Assembly (NCBI RefSeq): GCF_900115755.1
Contig: NZ_FOXQ01000005.1
Coordinates: 1-64,000 of the forward strand
DNA from: Parafilimonas terrae
GTDB lineage: Bacteria; Bacteroidota; Bacteroidia; Chitinophagales; Chitinophagaceae
Direction: 5' to 3'
DNA: 64,000 nt
Shown: in pieces, positions 42,386 through 52,117 of the stretch
Layout: the number at the start of each line of letters is the position of its first letter
Numbering within the stretch: position 1 is the first letter of the stretch
Notes under the pieces: model-generated
The model's database searches: none
The model's input: the letters and a program-made list of their open reading frames with translations, nothing else
What the model was told of the DNA's origin: nothing
Program-made: the position numbers and the translations under genes

Positions 42386-45244
42386 CTAATTCATCTTTAC
42401 ACTCACTGCATTGCCTTTGTATGAAACTGTTTTTTCCTTTTCATCAAAATTCAATGCAACACCCTTTTCCTTTGTTACCCAAACAATATTAAAGCTGCGT
42501 TTTGCAAGCATGCCATTGAAATTGCCTTCACGTTTTCCAATGGTGAGTGTTTTTGTTTGCTCGTTATATTGTATTGGAATGATGGAATATTTACCCTGCT
42601 CATAATTATAATTCGTGCCTTCATCTTCATACAAATCAAACTGCGCATCTTTTCCTGCATAAACAAATAATGTGATCTTATCCTGCGGCTTTTCATTCGT
42701 GTATTGCAAATCCACACCAAACGGAACAATCGAACCTTCTTTTACAAACACCGGCATTTTTTCATAAGGCGCATCTGCATTAATTGTTTGGCCGCCATTA
42801 AAATATTTTCCTGAATACAAATCATACCAGCCTTGCCCGTTTGGCAAATAAACTTTTCGTTCAGTTGCTTTATAGGTATAAACAGGATTGATTAAAAACG
42901 ATGGCCCAAACATGTATTCATCATCAATATTTTTTATTGCATTATCGTTTGCAAAATCCATTATCAATCCGCGCATAATCGTGTAATCTTTCACATAACT
43001 CCAGCCTGACAAAGAATAGATATACGGCATTAAACGATAGCGAAGCTTATCATAATACAACATGCTTGTATAAGCCGGGCTTCCTTCCGGCGCTATGTTG
43101 TAAATTTCACGGAAAGGAAACTGGCCATGCACCCTGAACAATGGACAGAACGCACCAAACTGGTACCAGCGGGTATTCATTTCCCGCCATTCAACGAGGT
43201 TCTCGTCCTGCGGGTTTTGATAACGCTGTTCTGTTGCAAAACCGCCAATATCCATCGTCCAGTAAGGAATGCCCGATAAAGAAAAGTTGATGCCCGCAGC
43301 AATCTGGTCTTTCATATTAGGCCATGTTGAAGAAATATCGCCGCTCCATGTGGCTGCGCCATAACGCTGCGAACCGGCAAACGCAGAACGGGTTAATATA
43401 AAAACCCTTTTATCAGGATTGGTTGCACGCTGGCCTTCATAAATGCCCTTTGCATTTTCCAATGGATAAGCATTCAGATAACCGGCAGAGCTGCCCAATG
43501 CAAACGGCGTCATCTGCTCTTTTCTTTTGGTTGAATTTACATTGGAAAGAATATCGGGTTCGCTGGCATCCATCCACCAGGCATCCACGCCTTTTTTATA
43601 CAATTTATCGTTCAGCAAATCCCAGAAACCCTTGCGGGCATCTGCATTAAAAGCATCATAAAAAGTGGATACATAACCTTGTGCAATCCAGTCGCGCTGG
43701 CTGTCGGCAATATTTCTTGTATATAACCAGCCATGTTTTTTGAAATCGTTATAAGAGGGGATGCCTTCATAAAACTTGGGCCACACAGAAATCATAAAAT
43801 GTGTGTTGTATTTGTTATGCAGCACATTTATCATGCTGTCCGCATTGGGAAATCTCGATTTATCAAATTCCTGGCTGCCCCATTTATCCTGCTCCCAGTA
43901 ATTCCAGTCGAGCACAATATTATCCAGCGGAATTTTTCTCTTCCTGAATTCATCAACAGTACTTAAAATCTCATCCTGTGTTTTATAACGTTCCCGGCTT
44001 TGCCAGAAACCCATCGCCCACTGCGGCGCAATAGTTGCTTTGCCGGTTAAGGTGCGGTAACCTGCAATAATATCATCTGCATTATTGCCATAAATAAAAT
44101 AGTAGTCAAGCTGTTTGCCTGCTTCGGAAGAAAAGCTGTAATCGTTTATTTGTTCAGCAGGAATGGGTGGAAGATATTTTGCAGAAACATAAGATTCGCC
44201 GCCATCGGGCATCCATTCAATTTTGATAGCATATTTTTTTCCTGCATCAAACTGCTGATGCAGCACAACAGCACCGGGGTTCCATGCCTGCCGCCAGCGG
44301 TCAACCAGCAATTTGCCATCAATCCAAACTTTAAAATAACCGGCATACGTAAAGCGGAAATTATGGTCACCGGGAATGTCAGAGCTTACCGATCCTTCCC
44401 AAACAATTTTTCCATTGGCAATATTGAAATTGGATGGCAGCCTTTGTTTGGTATCGTTGAGAAAAGCATAATCAATTACTGATTCCGCTTTTATAAAATC
44501 GGCAGTTGTGTTGTTTTTATTGTTGAAATAAGAAGCAGTTAGCCAGCCCAATTCATTATCTTTTGAAAATAATTGTAAAGCTGATAAATTTTGATAAGGC
44601 CGTATATCGCCAACCGTTGTAAGCGAAGCATTATCCCAGAGAATACCATAATTTTTACTGGAAACAAGTAAAGGAACAGCTACTTCCGTATTGTTCTGAA
44701 ACAGGTAAACCTGGTTGTTGCGATAGTTTACTATACCATCCTGGTGCTGTCCCAATCCATACAAAGCATCATCCGGCGTGGTGGTAAAAGTTTGCCTGAT
44801 ATTATAAAAAGGTTCGCCGTTAAACACAGCAGGCACAAGGCTCCTGCTATCAGTTTGCTTTTCCTGCACAATAGCTTTCCCGTTCAAATCATAAAAAGAA
44901 ACAGCGCCGGTTTGTTTATTAACAGAAACCTGGAGCGCACTGGTTTTAAGCTGAACAAAATCATTCGCTTCCTCAACCGTAAAATTTGTTTTTTGTGTTA
45001 ATGCATTATTTAAAACGATCAGGCTTTTATTCTCAAAACCATTTGTGGCGCTGGCTTCAACCCTTACAATTTTATCACTCACCGCCTGCAGCTTTACAGC
45101 CTGCACATTGCCGGAATAATTTTGATTTGGATAAACGATAACGCCATCACCTGTTTTTGTGAATGTTTGTGCAGATGTATTTGTGGAAATGAAAATGAAC
45201 GATAAGAAAACAACGGTAAAAAAATAGTTGGCAAGTTTATACAT
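42386..45244 (-). CDS. GH31 glycoside hydrolase (alpha-xylosidase-like) with PA14 insert
   Basis: A 952-residue exported enzyme. Signal peptide about 1-25 (ending NTSAQ), N-terminal beta-sandwich (about 30-220), a PA14-like insert (about 230-365, HNFRFTYAGYFKVWIDGKLL), then the (beta/alpha)8 catalytic domain with LDWNYWEQDKWG, WWMDASEPD (nucleophile Asp near 555) and DIGGF, and C-terminal beta domains. The PA14-containing architecture is known for alpha-xylosidases acting on xyloglucan oligosaccharides. It stands alone, not in a SusC/D locus, so the substrate remains inferred. A CACAGAT-type word tract follows its end. Confidence 0.94.
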   Translation of the reverse strand: MYKLANYFFTVVFLSFIFISTNTSAQTFTKTGDGVIVYPNQNYSGNVQAVKLQAVSDKIVRVEASATNGFENKSLIVLNNALTQKTNFTVEEANDFVQLKTSALQVSVNKQTGAVSFYDLNGKAIVQEKQTDSRSLVPAVFNGEPFYNIRQTFTTTPDDALYGLGQHQDGIVNYRNNQVYLFQNNTEVAVPLLVSSKNYGILWDNASLTTVGDIRPYQNLSALQLFSKDNELGWLTASYFNNKNNTTADFIKAESVIDYAFLNDTKQRLPSNFNIANGKIVWEGSVSSDIPGDHNFRFTYAGYFKVWIDGKLLVDRWRQAWNPGAVVLHQQFDAGKKYAIKIEWMPDGGESYVSAKYLPPIPAEQINDYSFSSEAGKQLDYYFIYGNNADDIIAGYRTLTGKATIAPQWAMGFWQSRERYKTQDEILSTVDEFRKRKIPLDNIVLDWNYWEQDKWGSQEFDKSRFPNADSMINVLHNKYNTHFMISVWPKFYEGIPSYNDFKKHGWLYTRNIADSQRDWIAQGYVSTFYDAFNADARKGFWDLLNDKLYKKGVDAWWMDASEPDILSNVNSTKRKEQMTPFALGSSAGYLNAYPLENAKGIYEGQRATNPDKRVFILTRSAFAGSQRYGAATWSGDISSTWPNMKDQIAAGINFSLSGIPYWTMDIGGFATEQRYQNPQDENLVEWREMNTRWYQFGAFCPLFRVHGQFPFREIYNIAPEGSPAYTSMLYYDKLRYRLMPYIYSLSGWSYVKDYTIMRGLIMDFANDNAIKNIDDEYMFGPSFLINPVYTYKATERKVYLPNGQGWYDLYSGKYFNGGQTINADAPYEKMPVFVKEGSIVPFGVDLQYTNEKPQDKITLFVYAGKDAQFDLYEDEGTNYNYEQGKYSIIPIQYNEQTKTLTIGKREGNFNGMLAKRSFNIVWVTKEKGVALNFDEKEKTVSYKGNAVSVKMN

Positions 45245-45350
45245 CGATAAAAATTAAATGATCAATTCAGGTAAAAGTAAACCAGTTCAACAAATGAAAA
45301 ATATCAAATGCCTGTACTTTTTTGCAGCAGGCGAAAGCGTAAAAGCAAAC

Positions 45351-45358
45351 TATATTTG
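45351..45358 (+). promoter_or_regulatory. TAnnTTTG (-7) box for the thiolase gene
   Basis: TATATTTG fits the -7 consensus, 15 bp upstream of the ATG at 45374. The spacing allows a short leader. The nearest TTG upstream (45322) is somewhat far for a -33 element. Confidence 0.4.
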
Positions 45359-45373
45359 CCGCCTCATTAAATC

Positions 45374-46567
45374 ATGATGAACGATTGTTATATAGTTGAT
45401 GCAGTAAGAACACCTGTTGGCAAATATGGCGGAAGGCTAAGTTCCATCCGCCCGGATGATTTGCTGGCGCACGTAATAACCGCTTTACTCAACCGCAACC
45501 CCGTTGATCCGCGGGATATAGAAGATGTGATTGCCGGCGATGCCAACCAGGCCGGTGAAGACAACCGTAATGTGGCAAGAATGGCGGCGCTGCTGGCAGG
45601 TTTGCCTGTTACTGTTGCAGGCTGCACCGTAAACCGTTTATGTGCCAGCGGGCTGGATTCCATCATGCACGCAGCACGTGCCATTATGTGCGGCGAAGGC
45701 ATGCTGTACATTGCCGGCGGCGTGGAAAGCATGAGCAGGGCTCCGTTTGTTTTGGCGAAGGCTGAAGGCGCTTTTCAGCGTAAGCAGGAAATGCACGATT
45801 CCACCATTGGCTGGCGGTTTACCAACAGGCAACTGGCTAAAATGTACCCGCCTTATTCCATGGGCGAGACTGCAGAGAATGTTGCTCATCAATTTAAAAT
45901 AAGCCGCGAAGCGCAGGATGAATTTGCCCTGCATTCGCAGGAAAAATATTTCAAAGCCCTGGCTGAAAATAAATGGGAGGCAGAAATTGTGGCAGTAGAA
46001 ATGATAGCCGATAAATTGATAACATGGTTTTCGCAGGACGAACACCCACGAAAAACATCGCTTGAAAAACTGGCGGCATTAAAACCGGCATTTGCCAAAG
46101 ATGGCTCGGTAACGGCTGGCAATTCATCCGGCATAAATGATGGCGCTGCGGCTTTACTGCTGGCAAGCGAGGAAGCGCTGAAACTGTTTAACCTCGAACC
46201 ATTAGCCAAAATTGTAAGCATGGGTGTTGCCGGCGTTGACCCGTCTATTATGGGTATTGGCCCGGTGCCTGCCACGCAAAAAGCCTTAATAAGGGCTAAC
46301 CTCAAAGTAGCTGACCTGGATTTGATTGAACTGAATGAAGCTTTCGCTGTTCAATCATTAGCTTGTATTAATGAGTTGGAATTAGACATTAATAAAGTAA
46401 ATGTAAATGGCGGCTCTATTGCCATCGGCCACCCGCTGGGTTGCAGTGGTTCGCGCATATCTGCCACTTTGCTGCACGAAATGAAAAGGCGGAATCTTAA
46501 ATATGGTTTAGCCACCATGTGTGTAGGCGTGGGGCAGGGCGCTGCCATTATTTATGAAGGATTGTAA
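45374..46567 (+). CDS. acetyl-CoA C-acyltransferase (thiolase)
   Basis: A 397-residue thiolase that cleaves or forms 3-oxoacyl-CoA. Active-site motifs: NRLCASGLDS (nucleophile Cys near 90), NGGSIAIGHPLG (His) and CVGVGQG (second Cys). The sequence leans toward 3-oxoadipyl-CoA thiolase (PcaF-like), but a fatty-acid beta-oxidation role is equally possible; no pathway neighbours are present. Start ATGATG at 45374; the second ATG at 45377 is an alternative. It is a single gene upstream of lon. Confidence 0.94.
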   Translation: MMNDCYIVDAVRTPVGKYGGRLSSIRPDDLLAHVITALLNRNPVDPRDIEDVIAGDANQAGEDNRNVARMAALLAGLPVTVAGCTVNRLCASGLDSIMHAARAIMCGEGMLYIAGGVESMSRAPFVLAKAEGAFQRKQEMHDSTIGWRFTNRQLAKMYPPYSMGETAENVAHQFKISREAQDEFALHSQEKYFKALAENKWEAEIVAVEMIADKLITWFSQDEHPRKTSLEKLAALKPAFAKDGSVTAGNSSGINDGAAALLLASEEALKLFNLEPLAKIVSMGVAGVDPSIMGIGPVPATQKALIRANLKVADLDLIELNEAFAVQSLACINELELDINKVNVNGGSIAIGHPLGCSGSRISATLLHEMKRRNLKYGLATMCVGVGQGAAIIYEGL

Positions 46568-46736
46568 GGATTTCGTTTTTTAAATACATAATTTCAGCCG
46601 GGCAAGTTCAAATTCCTACAAGTTTGTCTTAAATTAATGCCATTAAACGCAAATTCTGCTTGTGGCATTTTAATTGAACGTATCTACCTTCGCTTTTTTA
46701 GCGCTATTAAATGACAAACTGACTTTTGAAAGGAAT

Positions 46737-49127
46737 ATGAATAAATTTATGCTTAGTGATGAAGATGCAGATTTTTTGCCCATCATACCCATCAACGAAA
46801 ATGACGACCAGGATAAAAACCTGGTAGTTCCAGATACGCTTCCGCTTTTGCCCTTAAGAAATACGGTATTATTTCCGGGTGTTGTTTTGCCGATAACCGT
46901 GGGCCGCGATAAAAGCATTAAAGCGGTAAACGAAGCTTATAAAGGCGATAAACTGATTGGTGTGCTTTCCCAGAAAGATGCCAATGTGGAAGAGCCCGGG
47001 CCGGAAGATATGTGTGAAATTGGCACCGTAGCCAAAATTGTGAAGCTGATAAAAATGCCCGATGGCGGCACCACCATTATTATCCAGGGAAAGAAAAGGT
47101 TTAGCGTAACAGAAATTATTCAAACCGAACCTTATTATACCGCGTCTGTGCAGGTACTGGCCGAGAACGAAGTTTCGCCTGAAGAAAATTTTGATGCGCA
47201 CCTGGCTTCTATTAAAGACCTGGCATCGCAAATCATACAGATTTCGCCAAACATGCCGGCGGAAGCGGCTATCATCCTTAAAAATATTGAAAGCCCTTCT
47301 TTTCTCATCAATTTCGTAAGCAGCAATTTAAACAGCGATGTAAGCGAAAAGCAAAACCTGCTGGAGATTGACGATCTTACACTTCGTGCAGAAAAACTGA
47401 TAGAGTTGTTACATAAAGAACTGCAATTCGCAGAACTAAAGAATAAGGTAACCACTAAAACCCGCACGGAGATTGATAAACAGCAGCGTGAATATTTTCT
47501 GCAGCAGCAGTTAAAAAGCATAAAAGACGAACTGGGCGGCGATACCAACGAAAGGGAAATTGCCGAAATGAAGAAGAAAGCGGAAACAAAGAAATGGAGT
47601 GAAGCGGCAAAGGATATGTTTAAAAGCAATATTGCCAAGCTGGAAAGAATGCATCCTACAACGCCGGATTATTCTGTTATTTATAATCACCTCGACTTAT
47701 TGCTTGACCTGCCATGGCAGGAATATACAAAAGATAATTACGACCTGAAGCACGCCGCCAAAGTGCTGGATGCAGACCATTATGGCATGAAGAAAATTAA
47801 AGAACGCATTCTTGAATACATTGCCGTTCTTAAATTAAAAGGCGATATGAAAAGCCCGATACTTTGTTTTACCGGCGCACCAGGCATTGGCAAAACATCG
47901 CTGGGCAAAAGCATTGCGCATGCCATTGGCAGAAGATATGTGCGGGTAAGTTTAGGCGGCTTGCATGATGAAAGTGAAATACGTGGCCACCGCAAAACCT
48001 ATATCGGCGCCATGCCCGGCCGCATTATTCAAAACATAAGGAAAATAAAATCATCCAATCCTTTAATGGTATTGGACGAAATTGATAAAGTTGGCGCTGA
48101 TTTCCGGGGCGACCCTTCTTCTGCTTTGCTGGAAGTATTAGATCCCGAACAGAATAATACTTTCTATGATAATTATCTTGAACTGGAATACGATCTGAGC
48201 AAAGTATTATTCATTGCCACAGCCAATAATATTCAAAACATACAGCCTGCACTGCGCGACCGTTTGGAAATAATTGACCTGAGCGGTTACGCCGTGGAAG
48301 AAAAAATTCAGATAGCACAGCGCCATCTTGTGCCCAAGCAAAAAGAGGCGCATGGTTTAGGCAAATCCAAACTTAAAATAAGCGATAAGGTTTTACAAAA
48401 GGTTATAGAAAACTATACAAGGGAAAGCGGCGTGCGTGAATTAGACAGGCAACTGGCGGCCATTATGCGCAACAAGGCAAAGGAATTTTCGTTGCGTGGC
48501 AGGGTTTCGCCCACCATATCTTTAAATGATATTGAAAAGATATTAGGCACGCAGAAATACAGCAACGAAATTTATAAAACAGCTAATATGCCGGGCGTTG
48601 CAGTTGGCCTCGCCTGGACGTATGTGGGCGGTGATATTCTTTTTATTGAATCTATTTTAAGCGAAGGCAAAGGCGAATTAAAACTTACAGGCAACCTCGG
48701 TAATGTGATGAAAGAAAGCGCTTCAACGGCTTTTAGTTACCTGCAAGCCAATGCCAAAAAATACGGTATTGACCCAACTATTTTCAGCAAGAAAAACATT
48801 CATATACATGTGCCTGAAGGCGCGGTCCCAAAAGACGGGCCAAGCGCAGGAGTTACTATGTTGAGCTCGCTGGCATCTGCATTTACAGGCCGTAAAATAA
48901 AACCATATCTCGCCATGACGGGTGAGATTACATTACGCGGCCAGGTGCTGCCTGTGGGCGGCATAAAGGAAAAAGTGCTTGCGGCCAAACGCGCCGGGCT
49001 TCGTGAAATTTTAATGTGCTATCTTAATGAAAAAGATGTAAAGGAAATTGACAGCAATTTTATAAAAGGCATCACGTTTCATTATGTGAAAAACATGCAG
49101 CAGGTACTTGATATTGCATTGGTGTGA
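46737..49127 (+). CDS. lon: Lon, ATP-dependent serine protease
   Basis: A 796-residue cytoplasmic protease that degrades misfolded and regulatory proteins. Order: N-terminal substrate domain (about 40-240, LPLLPLRNTVLFPGVVLP), coiled linker, AAA+ domain with Walker A GAPGIGKT (near 380), and protease domain with catalytic Ser in PKDGPSAGVTM (near 702) and Lys in GGIKEKVLAAKRAG. The ATG at 46737 with the GAAAGGA ribosome site is chosen over an upstream frame extension. It is monocistronic. Confidence 0.97.
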   Translation: MNKFMLSDEDADFLPIIPINENDDQDKNLVVPDTLPLLPLRNTVLFPGVVLPITVGRDKSIKAVNEAYKGDKLIGVLSQKDANVEEPGPEDMCEIGTVAKIVKLIKMPDGGTTIIIQGKKRFSVTEIIQTEPYYTASVQVLAENEVSPEENFDAHLASIKDLASQIIQISPNMPAEAAIILKNIESPSFLINFVSSNLNSDVSEKQNLLEIDDLTLRAEKLIELLHKELQFAELKNKVTTKTRTEIDKQQREYFLQQQLKSIKDELGGDTNEREIAEMKKKAETKKWSEAAKDMFKSNIAKLERMHPTTPDYSVIYNHLDLLLDLPWQEYTKDNYDLKHAAKVLDADHYGMKKIKERILEYIAVLKLKGDMKSPILCFTGAPGIGKTSLGKSIAHAIGRRYVRVSLGGLHDESEIRGHRKTYIGAMPGRIIQNIRKIKSSNPLMVLDEIDKVGADFRGDPSSALLEVLDPEQNNTFYDNYLELEYDLSKVLFIATANNIQNIQPALRDRLEIIDLSGYAVEEKIQIAQRHLVPKQKEAHGLGKSKLKISDKVLQKVIENYTRESGVRELDRQLAAIMRNKAKEFSLRGRVSPTISLNDIEKILGTQKYSNEIYKTANMPGVAVGLAWTYVGGDILFIESILSEGKGELKLTGNLGNVMKESASTAFSYLQANAKKYGIDPTIFSKKNIHIHVPEGAVPKDGPSAGVTMLSSLASAFTGRKIKPYLAMTGEITLRGQVLPVGGIKEKVLAAKRAGLREILMCYLNEKDVKEIDSNFIKGITFHYVKNMQQVLDIALV

Positions 49128-49410
49128 TGACGTGAATTGTGAATCGTCAAACGGGAATGTAAGTTTAGGAGGGCACGCTCATTTCGCGAATTCCTTAAAG
49201 CACAAAATAAGTGCTGCGCATTTATTTTTTATTTGGATTACCGGCTATAGTATTTCATGGCATTGCCTGTTGCGTCGCAACACTTGTACTGTAGTTTCTT
49301 ACGGCAGCTCAGGCTTCACTGAAATATCAATACTACCAATATCCTTCAGCTAATTTTATGAAATTGCATTTAGCTAACATTCATTAAAAACATCAGTAAA
49401 CAGTTGTTCA

Positions 49411-51222
49411 ATGAAAATTTTACTTCAATATTTAAAACCATATAAATGGCTGGTTGCATTAGCGCTGTTGCTGGCAGCTATCAATCAAAGCTTTTCCATG
49501 CTCGATCCCTATTTCTTCGGGAAATTCTTTGATAAATTTCTTACGCACCCGTTTGATATAGGATACTTTGATGCAAAGAAAAACTTTATTAAAACTGCCA
49601 CAAGAACAACCAATGAATTTGTATGGGGCGTAATTGGTTTTCTTGGCATTTTCGTGGGCGTGGCAATGGTATCAAGAATTGCCAAAGCTTTCCAGGATTA
49701 TTTCACCAACGTTATTGTGCAAAAATTTGGCGCAAAGATTTTTACCGATGGATTAAAACATTCCATGCTATTGCCTTACCAGGATTTTGAAGACCAGCGC
49801 AGCGGTGAAACACTTTCCATCTTAACCAAAGTAAGGGCCGATACAGAGAAGTTTATCATATCATTCATCAATGTTTTATTCGCCATAATAGTAGGTGTTA
49901 TTTTCGTAAGTGTTTATGCTTTCAGTTTGCACTGGTCTATCATGCCCATTTATACGCTTGGCATTGCAGCGCTTGCATGGCTTACCAGTTTTTTAAGCAG
50001 GAAAATAAAACTCATTCAAAAAAATATTGTTACAGAAACCAATGCGCTGGCTGGTTCAACAACAGAATCGCTACGCAACATAGAACTGGTAAAAAGCCTT
50101 GGCTTAACCAACCAGGAAGTTGACCGGCTGAATAAAAACACCTATAAAATTCTTGGGCTTGAACTGCGAAAAGTAAAAAGCATAAGAACGCTGAGTTTTA
50201 TTCAAGGCACATTTGTAAACTTTTTGCGGCAGGTAATTATGTTCACTTTAGCCTGGCTTGTTTTCAGGGGACAATTAACTGCAGGACAAGTAATGACACT
50301 TACTTTTTATTCATTCTTCATTTTTGGCCCGTTGCAGGAAATAGGCAACATTATTATGTCTTACCGTGAAGCCGAAGCTTCGCTGATGAATTTTGATAAT
50401 GTAATGAAAAGGCCTGCGGAAAGAATGCCCGTTTCACCGGTACATATCGGCAACCTTGAAAGATTAAGTTTTAAAGAGGTTTCATTTAAACATCAAACAG
50501 CGCAATACAAAGCGCTTGACCACATAAGCTTTAATGCAGAAAAAGGCGAGACGATTGCTTTTGTTGGCCCTTCAGGCGCAGGTAAAAGCACTCTGGTAAA
50601 AATGCTGGTTGGCTTATATCATCCGCAAACGGGCAATGTGTTTTATAATGGTGTTGACAGTAATGATATAGCGCTGGAAGATTTAAGAAAACAAATTGGT
50701 TTTGTAACGCAGGATACACAATTGTTTGCGGGCACTATAAAAGAGAATCTTTTATTCGTAAACCCCGGTGCAAGTGATGAAGATCTGCTGGATGCGCTTT
50801 ACAAAGCAAGTTGCCAGAACTTACTGGAAAGAGCTGATAACGGCATTAGCACCATAATTGGCGAAGGCGGATTAAAATTAAGCGGTGGTGAAAAACAAAG
50901 GTTGAGCATTGCACGTTCTTTATTGCGCAAGCCACATTTGCTGATATTTGATGAAGCAACTTCTTCGCTGGATTCAATAACAGAAGAAGAAATAACTTCA
51001 ACCATAAAGCAGATATCGGAAATGAAAGAACAGGTAACTGTTTTAATTGCACACAGGTTAAGCACCATTATGCATGCCGACAGGATTTATGTGCTTGAAA
51101 AAGGCCGTATAGTTGAAACAGGCTCTCATTATGAATTGCTGGAAGAAAAAGGCTTATACTATGCCATGTGGCGCCAGCAAATTGGTGAAAGAAAATTTGC
51201 TGCTTCAAAACAGCCTGCCTAA
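49411..51222 (+). CDS. ABC exporter, fused membrane and ATPase domains (MsbA/LmrA-like)
   Basis: A 603-residue half-transporter: six membrane helices (about 15-320) and an ATPase domain with Walker A GPSGAGKST, signature LSGGEKQR and Walker B LLIFDEATSSLD. It works as a homo- or heterodimer exporting lipids, drugs or peptides; no partner gene is adjacent, so a homodimer is likely. The 283 bp before it and 296 bp after it show no gene or repeat. Confidence 0.94.
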   Translation: MKILLQYLKPYKWLVALALLLAAINQSFSMLDPYFFGKFFDKFLTHPFDIGYFDAKKNFIKTATRTTNEFVWGVIGFLGIFVGVAMVSRIAKAFQDYFTNVIVQKFGAKIFTDGLKHSMLLPYQDFEDQRSGETLSILTKVRADTEKFIISFINVLFAIIVGVIFVSVYAFSLHWSIMPIYTLGIAALAWLTSFLSRKIKLIQKNIVTETNALAGSTTESLRNIELVKSLGLTNQEVDRLNKNTYKILGLELRKVKSIRTLSFIQGTFVNFLRQVIMFTLAWLVFRGQLTAGQVMTLTFYSFFIFGPLQEIGNIIMSYREAEASLMNFDNVMKRPAERMPVSPVHIGNLERLSFKEVSFKHQTAQYKALDHISFNAEKGETIAFVGPSGAGKSTLVKMLVGLYHPQTGNVFYNGVDSNDIALEDLRKQIGFVTQDTQLFAGTIKENLLFVNPGASDEDLLDALYKASCQNLLERADNGISTIIGEGGLKLSGGEKQRLSIARSLLRKPHLLIFDEATSSLDSITEEEITSTIKQISEMKEQVTVLIAHRLSTIMHADRIYVLEKGRIVETGSHYELLEEKGLYYAMWRQQIGERKFAASKQPA

Positions 51223-51518
51223 CTTGTGTTAGCATTTCATGAAATAGTTGTTGAATGAAAAGACTTATACATACAATAGTGAGGCGATGATGAAGAGCAA
51301 ATATCTACAGATGAATTAATGCAACTTATCCCATGCTTAATCTTACCTGCTTTATTGCATGGGTGGTAATGAGACTGGTGAAACTAATATTCAAACAACT
51401 TTCAGAAATTTCAAAAAAATTCTTTATTAAAAACCACTGCGATAGGCATTAAGATTTGTGATTTGCAGCACTTTGCATTTATAATTTGTCTATCTTGGTG
51501 GGTAATTAAATTACCTGC

Positions 51519-52094
51519 ATGACGGAACAATCTATTTTAACCGGCTGTTTAAATAACGACCCGGTTGCACAGCGGGAGTTGTATAACCGGTACAGTCCCA
51601 AAATGCTTTCGGTTTGTTATCGTTTCGCACAAAAACGGGAAGATGCTGAAGACATGCTGCAGGAAGGCTTTATAAGAGTGTTTACACAAATAAAGTCTTT
51701 CCGCAATTCTGGTTCTTTTGAAGGATGGATAAGAAGAATAATAGTTCATACCTGCATCAACTTTTTGAAAAAGCATAAGAAGTTCAATGAAAGCCTCGAT
51801 CTTGCTTATGTTACAGATGTGCAGGTGAAAGAAGAAACTGTTCCTTCTTTAATGATGGTGCGCCAGGTGGTTGAATGCATAAGGCTGTTGCCAATTGGTT
51901 ACAGAACTGTTTTAAACCTATATGCAATTGAGGGTTACAGTCATAAAGAAATTGCACAGATGCTGGATATAGAAGAAAGCACAAGCCGCAGCCAATGCAC
52001 CAGGGCCAAAACAATGCTGGAAACAATTCTTATTAAAAAGAAAATTATTGAAAAGCCTGCTGAAACATATTCTCTAACCGCAGCTTTTAAGTAG
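51519..52094 (+). CDS. ECF-type RNA polymerase sigma factor
   Basis: A 191-residue sigma-70 family factor with region 2 (RYSPKMLSVCYRFAQKREDAEDMLQ) and region 4 (LPIGYRTVLNLYAIEGYSHKEIAQML, an HTH). It is 23 bp upstream of a gene with a single membrane helix and likely forms a pair with it, as sigma factor and its membrane-bound controller. Target promoters are not identified. Confidence 0.93.
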   Translation: MTEQSILTGCLNNDPVAQRELYNRYSPKMLSVCYRFAQKREDAEDMLQEGFIRVFTQIKSFRNSGSFEGWIRRIIVHTCINFLKKHKKFNESLDLAYVTDVQVKEETVPSLMMVRQVVECIRLLPIGYRTVLNLYAIEGYSHKEIAQMLDIEESTSRSQCTRAKTMLETILIKKKIIEKPAETYSLTAAFK

Positions 52095-52117
52095 TACTGA
52101 ACATTATAAAAGGAGCA

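Noticed and set aside
46674-46736. 21-codon upstream extension of Lon
   Set aside because: It begins at a TTG with no ribosome site. The ATG at 46737 has a GAAAGGA site and begins a normal Lon N-terminus.
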